From positions 1 through 16,991 of the forward strand of contig JAGLSY010000319.1 of NCBI GenBank assembly GCA_023135545.1: a DNA stretch of 16,991 nucleotides. Direction: 5' to 3'. Positions 7,201 to 13,862 of this stretch are shown piece after piece. The translations under genes and the position numbers were made by a program. The notes under the pieces are model-generated. The model was not told the DNA's origin. It searched no databases and saw only the letters and a program-made list of their open reading frames with translations. This DNA is from Thermoplasmata archaeon. Lineage in GTDB: Archaea > Thermoplasmatota > Thermoplasmata > SG8-5 > JAGLSY01. The first letter of the stretch is position 1; the number at the start of each line of letters is the position of its first letter.

Positions 7201-10200
7201 AGCCAGCTTATAGGATAGATCCAAGACTTCAGACCGAAACGAATCAAACAAATATCACTGTTCTTACTGTCAATAACGGTGATGTAAACACTATTATTAA
7301 TCAAATAGAGAGCATGAGCAATGAGATTTATTCTCAATGGGAATTCAGCTTTTATAAGGGTGTGAGAATCAATGTGGATGTGGAGAACATCTCTGAAATT
7401 GCAAAGCTGTCCAACATATATTGGATAGAACCATACATTCCACCAGAAATATTTGACGAGGTCTCTTCTGAAATAGTAGGTGGTATTTGGTCACCAGGAC
7501 AACCTTGGGGCGGTGTAGGGTCATATGTTAATAGCTTGGGATATGATGGTAGTGGTGTAATAATTTCTGTAATAGACACAGGCATAGACACTGGTGTTGA
7601 TGATCCTGGGATAAATGGTGACATACACCTTGACCTGGACAATAGAGTGGACGACTTTATTGATTACACTGAAGTTGACATAACCGATGGTATAGGAGAA
7701 GATGAAAATAGCCACGGCACACATTGTGCAGGAATCATAGCAGGGAACGGTGCAGTTGAAACACCTGATGCGGACGGCTATCTGTATGGAATGGGAGTTG
7801 CACCAAACGCACACCTGCTTTCTCAACGAATATTTGATGTCGAGGGAATAATCTCTTTCCCGGATGGGGGATTAACTGAACTAACTACATGGGCAACTCA
7901 ACATGATGCAAAGATTAGCAGCAATAGTTGGGGTAGTGCCACAGGAGGAGCTTACACGGTCGCCTGCTACGAGTTCGATAGACTTGTACGAGATGCCAAT
8001 CCTGCCGCCTTTGGTGATCAGCAGCATATCATTGTGTTCGCAGCGGGGAATAGTGGGTGGGGCGGAGGTCCTGCGTCATATGGAACCATCGGAAGTCCTG
8101 CAGCTGCTAAGAATGTCATCGCTGTTGGTGCTAGCTTGAACTATAGGCCAGATATAGAAGGTTGGCCTGCCGATAGCATTGACGCGATTGCTGGTTTCAG
8201 TAGCAGAGGACCTTGTGAGGATGGGCGAATCAAACCAGACATAGTGGCACCAGGCACTTGGATTTCTTCGGCTCTTTCTAGTGCCTCCTATGGCCCATTT
8301 TGGTCATTGCATGGCGCAATTGACGATGATTATGCATGGAGTTCTGGCACAAGTATGGCCTGCCCGCAGGTTTCTGGAGGTGCAGGGTTGTTTGTTCAAT
8401 ATTACGAAGAACTCTCTGGAAATTATCCGAGTCCTGCATTGACAAAGGCAGCGTTGATAAATGGCGCAGTAGATATGGAACCCGTCTCTGACCCAACTTA
8501 TGGTGCCCATTCTACGGGCTCAATACCGAACAATGACGAGGGCTGGGGCAGACTGGATTTGGTTAATGTTCTTGAACCATCTACAGGAGTGATCTACGAG
8601 GATCAAGAACATCTTTTTACAGAGTCGGGAGATATTATGCAACATTCTGTCCCAGTAGGCGACATCACAGTGCCTTTCAAGGTCACTCTTACCTGGACAG
8701 ATGCCCCCGGAGCTGTAAATGCTAACCCAGCATTGGTCAATGATCTGGATCTAAAGGTGACGGCACCAGACGGTAAAGTCTACTATGGCAATCAGTTCAC
8801 CAACGGTTGGTCAGATTATTCAAAAACGAAGAAGGATTATATCAACAATGTAGAAAGTATCTACATAAATCCCACGGAAGTTATGCTCGGAACATACACT
8901 GTAGAAATCATAGCTGCAAACATTGCTGAAGATGCTATTTATAGTACACCAGAGATCGACCAGGATTATGCTCTTGTTTACACATATGGTGAACCGACTA
9001 GTGAGTGTGTAATCCAGTTTGACAAAACAGCATATAAATCTGATGATACAGCAAAAGTAACGGTAGCAGATATAGATTTGTGCTCATCAGGAACCGTGCA
9101 AATTAACGCTCTTAGTAGTGACGCGCTGGACCTCGAGTTTATAACTCTTACAGAAACACCGGCAGATAGCGGGATATTTGAAGGAACTATCCAAATAAGT
9201 CTAGGGGGTGCTATAGTCAACGATGGAGAACTACAGGTCGCAGAAGGGGACACAATAATAGTTCTCTACAATGATGCTATAGATAGTGCATTAATAGACG
9301 ATATGCCACCAATCATATCGGACATCAAAGTTGTTATAGAGCCACAGGAGTCCATCAAAGTGACATGGAGTACAAACGAAGACAGTGACAGCGTGGTTGG
9401 TTACGATACAACTATACCCCCATCATTAGTTGCTACAGACATGAAAATGCTCACAACCCACACGGTCCCTCTAGACCAAATAGTATGTGGGTTGACATAT
9501 TACTTCCAAGTCCAATCTACTGATGTTGCAGGGAATACAGCCGTGGATGACAAATTAGGCTTGTATTATCAATTCGGAGCACTTGAGTTTGATTCTGGAT
9601 CCGGCATATATGTTACGGAAGTGTGCGCTCCTGATATTTTCAAGAACAACATCACAGAGAATTATTACGGGATAATCGCAACTAAAGGTTCTTCCCCTAC
9701 AATCTCAGATAATAACACTATCTCCAAAAATAAGTATGGCATTTATTGTGAATATGGATCCCCAGCATACATCGCATACAATAATATAACCAATAATACA
9801 GGCACTGGAATTTGGGCTAAATCAGGTAACGTGACAATTCTCAACAATACCATTTCTCACAACAATTGGAGTGGCATAGTCACCCCTGATCAGGAAATGT
9901 CAATCCTCGGCAATAACATAACAGAAAACAATTATGGAGGGATATACATTGACTCTGGTAGGCCCATAGGTATACCCATGGGTCATCAATCTCCGATTAT
10001 TGATAGTAACTTCATATCTTCCAATAATTATGGTATATCATGCTACCCGGCTCCTGGCGGCCAAAATTTTATGATTTACAACAATACTATAATTAACAAC
10101 AGGTTTTTCGGTTTAAAATCTGTGGGGTCATCTTCATCTCCTCCAAATACTCCAAAAATTCTTGGCAACAACATAACCTTAAATAAATACTACGGAGGCG

Positions 10201-13200
10201 TGATATGCATTGGCAAAAGTCCAATTATTGCTAATAACAACATAACAAAAAATGAGAACTGCGGCATATATATCTCCTCCAGCTCTGCCCTACAGATTCT
10301 CAATAACAATATCTCGGAAAACGAGAATGGTATTGCATCTCTTTATTGGTCTGAACCTTCTGTTCAGGGAAATAATATAACAAAAAACAACTACGGTATC
10401 ATTTCTGGCTTTAAATCTAGCCCTACAATAGAAGCCAACAATATAACAGAGAGCGTTTATTCTGGAATCTACTGCTATGATCAGACTACTCCAAGAATAT
10501 CTTTCAATAATATAACTACTAGTAATTGTGGCATATATTCCACACAACGTTCCTCATCAATCATAACTCAAAATAATATCAGTTATAACAATTATGGCAT
10601 CTGTTGTAATGAAACCTCTACTGACTATATTGACAAGAATAACATAACCGATAATGGCTACGGCATCTATTGCACCTCTCGTCAAGATATGGTAGGCGGC
10701 ATTCGTGTGGACACTGGAACTTACAAAGTAGTCTACTTATCATTTGGGTTTGAAGGCATAGTAGGTATGGAAAATAGGAATTTATTAATGGGCGAAATGG
10801 TCGATTGGCTAGATCCTGGTTTGGGAAGTGATGCAGTATTGTTGGTTGACGATGCTGATGGAACAGTCATGCGTTCAAAGTATGAGCAATCATTATTTAG
10901 TATTGGCATAAATTATGATATCTGGAACAATGAATTTCTGGGAAGTCCGCCTCTAGAAACTTTATTGGCTTATCCTGTGGTGATATATTTTACTGGAGGG
11001 GTGGCACCATTCTATAGTCCATTAACTGGTGCTTTCTTCACATTATTACCTTCCGAGCAAGCAAATCTATCTACTTATTTAGATGGAGGTGGGAAATTGC
11101 TTCTGTCTGGTCAAGGCATAGGCTCTGACCTTATTGATTGGAGGACAGGGCCTTCCTTCTATCGCGATTACCTTCATGCAGAATACGAGAGAGATGTTTC
11201 CAACATGTTTGGTCTTGTTGGCGTTGAAGGCGATCCGATTACAGACGAAATATCTGTTGATATCACTGGCGATACACCTCTATATGCTCAATTGCAGCCA
11301 GATGTGATTAAGCCGTATGACGAGTATGCAACTCCAATATTTACTTATGAACAGTTTGATTTTCCCACAATCATAAACAATACGATAGCCTCAAACTCGA
11401 ATACGGCAATATATTGTGAGTACTCTTCACCATCAATATCTGGAAACAATATCTCCTTGAATAACAATGGCATATATATGGTAGGAAGTAAGAATTGCAC
11501 AATAACAAACAACACAGCACACTTAAACAGCGAATTTGGCATCTACCTCGTCGAGTCCAACACCAACACCATAGCCAACAACACCGTCTCGAACAACGAT
11601 TACGGCATTGGTCTCTACACCACCAATAATAACACCATCACCAACAACACAATATCAGAAAATAACTATGGAATTTATTCTAGTCAATCTTCGCCCCTGA
11701 TAATCAACAATATAATAGGCGGCTATTACCCAGACATTTATTATGTTGAGAATGAAACTGTTTATGGCCCCACAGTATTTGGCGAAACATCCTTCAATAT
11801 TGGTTACACAAACATAATTGATTGTACTCTATGGGTGGATGAAGATGAGTTCGGTTCAACACCCTGGGACTGGTGGGTGATGACAGAAGATGTAGACTAC
11901 ACTCTTGATTATGCCACTGGCGAGGTGACAATGCTTTGGGAATTATGGGACGACTGGTATGTACATGCTTGGCTCAATTACACTATAGAAGACATCATAG
12001 CAGGCAACACATTTGGAATATATTCCTATCTCTCAGCACCCACTATAACCAATAATACAATAGGCAGTGGTCATGAGTTCATAGAAAATAAGGTGGTATT
12101 TGAATCTCTTGCAGGTGGTGAAACAGGACCGTTTTACTTAGGACATGAGGACATACTCAATTGTACACTTTATATTATAGATGCAACAGCGACCTGGTAC
12201 AAAATGGAGGAATGGATTGATTATACTCTCGATTATGCCACTGGTGGAATAATTACATCACCATTGAATATTGGAGATGCTCTTCATGCCTATTACAACT
12301 ACACAATCCCAGGAGCCAACACATATGGAATATATTCTGTCAGCTCAGATCCCAAGATAGACAATAATACAATAATCGCTAATGAAGAAGAAGGCATATA
12401 TATTGACAACCTGGCTGATTACACTCTTATTCCGATTATCGACAATAATACCATTGTAGGGAATAAAGATGGTGTGAAAATAATCAATGCCTTTGCCACG
12501 GTTAAAATGAATGATATACTGTCTAACAAAGGTTCTGGCATTTACATGGAGCAAAGTAAGGGCGAAATATACCTGAACATAATACAATATAATGCTAAAC
12601 CGCGTGATTTAGATCCATCATTTACAGGAATCAATGTCATGTCATCAACAGACATATGGATTCACCACAACAATGTTTCTCATAATAGCCAGAACATATA
12701 CCTTCATTCGTCTTCAAACATCAATATCGAATGGAACACAATAGTTGATGCAAGTAGGGTGATTCTACCATATCCGACACCACCTCCACAACGAGGAATG
12801 TATTCGATTTCGTCACAAATGACAGCAACCAATAACATAATATGGGGAACTCAAATTGGTATGGATATAGTCAATGCTGACAGTGACACAATAATCAGTT
12901 ACAACGAGCATTATACAGCATCTGAAGAAACACCACTGTACGGCATACAACTGAATAACGCGGCAGTACACCTGAGTTGGAATATATACGACGATGTAGG
13001 AACAGGAATTTCCTGCAATGACGGTTCTGACGCTATGATATCAGACAATACTATCGTGAACTGTTATCACAACGGTATTTATTCTGGATGGTCAAGCCCA
13101 ACCATCACCTCCAACACGATTAACAGCAACGGTGAATGGGGTATATTCTGTGAGTATGCCGAACCAACGAACGCAGGACTGAATGGTGCCGACCTTGCCG

Positions 13201-13517
13201 CAGATAATCCGGGTCTTGGTGACAATGGGCTTGGAAGAGCAACTCAGTATTGGACACTCCAAGTTCAGGTGACGGTTGGTGGTATCGGTGATCCCGGACA
13301 TTATGTGGAAATATGGGACAATGTAGGTGCCTTACCAATATACGTTGGCTACACCGGGTTCGATGGATACTCTCAGATTGTAGATGTGCCGCAATATGCG
13401 ATTGAGAACGGCGGAGCAACGATAGATTTCATCAATCCGTACCACATCCAAGTAGATTATATCCATGATCGGTACCCATGGGTTTTGTCTAATTATTTGG
13501 AAGTATTTGATCTATAG
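4287..13517 (+). CDS. giant secreted mosaic protein: beta-helix repeats with embedded Kp43-type S8 subtilase
   Basis: A 3076-residue exported protein. Visible order: signal segment (17-39); Pro/Glu-rich linker (60-130); Ig-like region (135-245); right-handed beta-helix repeats rich in N-N-T-I / G-I-Y (about 308-620); MAM or 'choice-of-anchor J'-like domain (623-782, ends W-Y-I-D-D-I-R-I); more beta-helix (785-855); two-part prosegment-like region (905-1055); subtilase (1065-1430) with Asp1097 (V-I-D-T-G), His1143 (S-H-G-T-H-C-A-G), oxyanion Asn1255 (A-A-G-N-S-G) and Ser1356 (S-G-T-S-M-A-C-P), all intact; Kp43-like beta-sandwich with L-T-W-T-D-A-P-G and L-V-N-D-L-D-L (1434-1568); Ig-like (1571-1672); Fn3-like (1673-1770); beta-helix (1772-2134); amidotransferase-like insert (2137-2358); beta-helix interrupted by two related beta modules (about 2487-2568 and 2600-2675); beta-helix to 2955; C-terminal beta domain. 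No C-terminal membrane anchor or PGF-CTERM motif is seen. The start is supported by a Shine-Dalgarno and an upstream BRE/TATA. It probably degrades proteins or matures surface proteins outside the cell. The protease call is firm; domain borders are approximate. Confidence 0.93.
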   Translation: MKTRGNNLLNVCFANRMFAIITALAMVCTSLSALQVLGDMSADENFIAYGDVEDNIALDTPGSSGPSIPPPDLKLFDFGLGSEHEQILPPWPPEPPMDEMPPEFEEPEEPVVEPIPLISPEEDVFPSMPYAPGEKPRVEYNITLADINCPTGIPHVGDRRPLQIFLENHVSTIYTVTTEISVIQPDGSEVFLGTLGYTIPGEMTKERTLTWEPEQGGENTIIMKISYEENGVLIEYTKEVGFYVLRGTEDWGGGRTIPDGDTWTRPPLDWGDDPWEQCPYEIYLYDGDLIIEPGGTLVFEENQYGCRAELIINGEGPAGEAGYWGIDIQKGGAKEGIFEIHDESIVRATAGLKSNTYQFNVHGSLTIDSRSVVKWIYGDDSIAANPGGIHLYPDSTCTISDGAKVSHGWTHNIFVEGNAALTISDSDVEGAGDGGTLGHGIYVTNGASPIIENNNFTSNEDGGIYIDTPMDEKIFNNSFVGNYEGIYCEGTSPNIENNTFLGNDYGIVLDLWAPGGSTPLIQNNTISDGHRQAILGYWSSNPIILNNTIERNGYGIDLTGSTSDTLVKNNTIRYNTFGIWTYQGSPVIVENTVTFNENRGMWFQQSSPLIKENEISYNSVKTLFFDDVESGAGNWIAEGLFHIVDDDTSPPNSYSPTHSWWYGDDATGNYDTPGVANEGYIYLEPIDLTDAVNATLTFQSWYETEPDGIEKDQRWIYLWSGTGGKDVQLYDDEMKTWIQHSIDISEFAGDSEVGIAFCFYTVDEFNNNYQGWYIDDIRITYTNASVEGYGIFCQDASEPIIQNNLISLNNVGIACYENSNPTITKNNITSSMNIGVYVNASSPLIKSNNITSKTIIHYVDPPNPNTNPFYVLPSITPYPTTINLDSIVFEPSYGEPAIPDELRIDSYPDDSVGSYIVQFIGPTQQDWLSELELLGVDIYTYLPYLAYIVGMDATTKESVASLPFVRWVGIYQPAYRIDPRLQTETNQTNITVLTVNNGDVNTIINQIESMSNEIYSQWEFSFYKGVRINVDVENISEIAKLSNIYWIEPYIPPEIFDEVSSEIVGGIWSPGQPWGGVGSYVNSLGYDGSGVIISVIDTGIDTGVDDPGINGDIHLDLDNRVDDFIDYTEVDITDGIGEDENSHGTHCAGIIAGNGAVETPDADGYLYGMGVAPNAHLLSQRIFDVEGIISFPDGGLTELTTWATQHDAKISSNSWGSATGGAYTVACYEFDRLVRDANPAAFGDQQHIIVFAAGNSGWGGGPASYGTIGSPAAAKNVIAVGASLNYRPDIEGWPADSIDAIAGFSSRGPCEDGRIKPDIVAPGTWISSALSSASYGPFWSLHGAIDDDYAWSSGTSMACPQVSGGAGLFVQYYEELSGNYPSPALTKAALINGAVDMEPVSDPTYGAHSTGSIPNNDEGWGRLDLVNVLEPSTGVIYEDQEHLFTESGDIMQHSVPVGDITVPFKVTLTWTDAPGAVNANPALVNDLDLKVTAPDGKVYYGNQFTNGWSDYSKTKKDYINNVESIYINPTEVMLGTYTVEIIAANIAEDAIYSTPEIDQDYALVYTYGEPTSECVIQFDKTAYKSDDTAKVTVADIDLCSSGTVQINALSSDALDLEFITLTETPADSGIFEGTIQISLGGAIVNDGELQVAEGDTIIVLYNDAIDSALIDDMPPIISDIKVVIEPQESIKVTWSTNEDSDSVVGYDTTIPPSLVATDMKMLTTHTVPLDQIVCGLTYYFQVQSTDVAGNTAVDDKLGLYYQFGALEFDSGSGIYVTEVCAPDIFKNNITENYYGIIATKGSSPTISDNNTISKNKYGIYCEYGSPAYIAYNNITNNTGTGIWAKSGNVTILNNTISHNNWSGIVTPDQEMSILGNNITENNYGGIYIDSGRPIGIPMGHQSPIIDSNFISSNNYGISCYPAPGGQNFMIYNNTIINNRFFGLKSVGSSSSPPNTPKILGNNITLNKYYGGVICIGKSPIIANNNITKNENCGIYISSSSALQILNNNISENENGIASLYWSEPSVQGNNITKNNYGIISGFKSSPTIEANNITESVYSGIYCYDQTTPRISFNNITTSNCGIYSTQRSSSIITQNNISYNNYGICCNETSTDYIDKNNITDNGYGIYCTSRQDMVGGIRVDTGTYKVVYLSFGFEGIVGMENRNLLMGEMVDWLDPGLGSDAVLLVDDADGTVMRSKYEQSLFSIGINYDIWNNEFLGSPPLETLLAYPVVIYFTGGVAPFYSPLTGAFFTLLPSEQANLSTYLDGGGKLLLSGQGIGSDLIDWRTGPSFYRDYLHAEYERDVSNMFGLVGVEGDPITDEISVDITGDTPLYAQLQPDVIKPYDEYATPIFTYEQFDFPTIINNTIASNSNTAIYCEYSSPSISGNNISLNNNGIYMVGSKNCTITNNTAHLNSEFGIYLVESNTNTIANNTVSNNDYGIGLYTTNNNTITNNTISENNYGIYSSQSSPLIINNIIGGYYPDIYYVENETVYGPTVFGETSFNIGYTNIIDCTLWVDEDEFGSTPWDWWVMTEDVDYTLDYATGEVTMLWELWDDWYVHAWLNYTIEDIIAGNTFGIYSYLSAPTITNNTIGSGHEFIENKVVFESLAGGETGPFYLGHEDILNCTLYIIDATATWYKMEEWIDYTLDYATGGIITSPLNIGDALHAYYNYTIPGANTYGIYSVSSDPKIDNNTIIANEEEGIYIDNLADYTLIPIIDNNTIVGNKDGVKIINAFATVKMNDILSNKGSGIYMEQSKGEIYLNIIQYNAKPRDLDPSFTGINVMSSTDIWIHHNNVSHNSQNIYLHSSSNINIEWNTIVDASRVILPYPTPPPQRGMYSISSQMTATNNIIWGTQIGMDIVNADSDTIISYNEHYTASEETPLYGIQLNNAAVHLSWNIYDDVGTGISCNDGSDAMISDNTIVNCYHNGIYSGWSSPTITSNTINSNGEWGIFCEYAEPTNAGLNGADLAADNPGLGDNGLGRATQYWTLQVQVTVGGIGDPGHYVEIWDNVGALPIYVGYTGFDGYSQIVDVPQYAIENGGATIDFINPYHIQVDYIHDRYPWVLSNYLEVFDL

Positions 13518-13539
13518 ACTAACCCTGGACTATAAACAA

Positions 13540-13586
13540 TGGGGTGAAAAAATCACCCCACCTTTCCTTTTTTAATTTATTTTTGA
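13540..13586 (+). terminator. hairpin plus T-rich tract after the giant protease gene
   Basis: A perfect 8-bp stem, TGGGGTGA (13540-13547) with TCACCCCA (13553-13560), closes an A5 loop and is followed by a T-rich stretch to about 13585. It lies 22 bases past the TAG stop. This is a textbook intrinsic-type terminator shape, stronger than most archaeal ones. Confidence 0.8.
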
Positions 13587-13600
13587 CTGCCAAATACTCT

Positions 13601-13620
13601 TTTTTAATGTAGATTAAAAA
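13601..13620. repeat. AT-rich 8-bp stem-loop
   Basis: TTTTTAAT (13601-13608) and ATTAAAAA (13613-13620) pair perfectly around GTAG. On the minus strand a CCCC-T5 run enters the arm, so it could stop read-through from the permease gene; on the plus strand it backs up the terminator at 13540-13586. Confidence 0.6.
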
Positions 13621-13718
13621 GGGGTCACACAGCCCTGGCTAGTAGTGCTCATCCCCCCGCCATGCTAGCACATCCGAATCAAATGCTTAACTTGTTATGC
13701 CTTGAATCGCATTAGATT

Positions 13719-13759
13719 TTCTGGTCGCGTATAAATGAAGAGAAAACACGCAACCAGAA
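13719..13759. repeat. 12-bp imperfect inverted repeat with TATA-like loop
   Basis: TTCTGGTCGCGT (13719-13730) and ACGCAACCAGAA (13748-13759) pair at 11 of 12 positions across a 17-base spacer that begins ATAAAT. It could be a stem-loop RNA or a dimeric protein binding site. The function is unknown. Confidence 0.6.
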
Positions 13760-13797
13760 TATGACCCATACTGGCAACTACTGGGACCCCAATCGGC

Positions 13798-13828
13798 TAT
13801 TACCTGCCCATCCCATTAGCAGGTAATA
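13798..13828 (-). terminator. perfect 10-bp stem-loop downstream of the ABC permease gene
   Basis: TATTACCTGC (13798-13807) and GCAGGTAATA (13819-13828) form a perfect 10-bp stem with an 11-base loop. It sits 34 bases past the permease stop (13863-13865) on its transcribed side. No T-run follows on the minus strand, so it may protect or process the 3' end rather than terminate by itself. Confidence 0.5.
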
Positions 13829-13831
13829 ACC

Positions 13832-13858
13832 AAACTCACTAAACTCACCAAACTCAAT
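13832..13858. repeat. three tandem 9-bp units
   Basis: AAACTCACT, AAACTCACC and AAACTCAAT follow one another between the permease stop and the 10-bp stem-loop. The units differ only in their last two or three bases. Confidence 0.8.
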
Positions 13859-13862
13859 GCAA

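Larger units (their letters stand above)
13518..13862. other. convergent intergenic region with several inverted repeats, no gene seen
   Basis: This 345-bp gap lies between the 3' ends of two converging genes. Beyond the terminator it holds an 8-bp AT stem-loop (13601-13620), a 12-bp imperfect inverted repeat (13719-13759), a perfect 10-bp stem-loop (13798-13828) and three tandem 9-bp units (13832-13858). No ORF longer than about 18 codons and no tRNA-like fold is convincing. Confidence 0.7.

Noticed and set aside
9600..13150. CRISPR-like array suggested by regularly spaced NNT/ATAATAC motifs
   Set aside because: The periodicity is that of protein beta-helix repeats (about 66-72 bases) with imperfect DNA identity and an intact reading frame.
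4287..13517. Fusion of separate genes by sequencing error in the 9.2-kb frame
   Set aside because: The frame is uninterrupted, codon style is broadly even, no internal ribosome binding site precedes the subtilase, and beta-helix repeats lie on both sides of it.
13621..13690. tRNA-like stretch with CCGAATC in the convergent gap
   Set aside because: No T-arm consensus, acceptor stem or anticodon arm can be folded around it.
13662..13715. Short 18-codon open frame in the convergent gap
   Set aside because: No ribosome binding site and length expected by chance.
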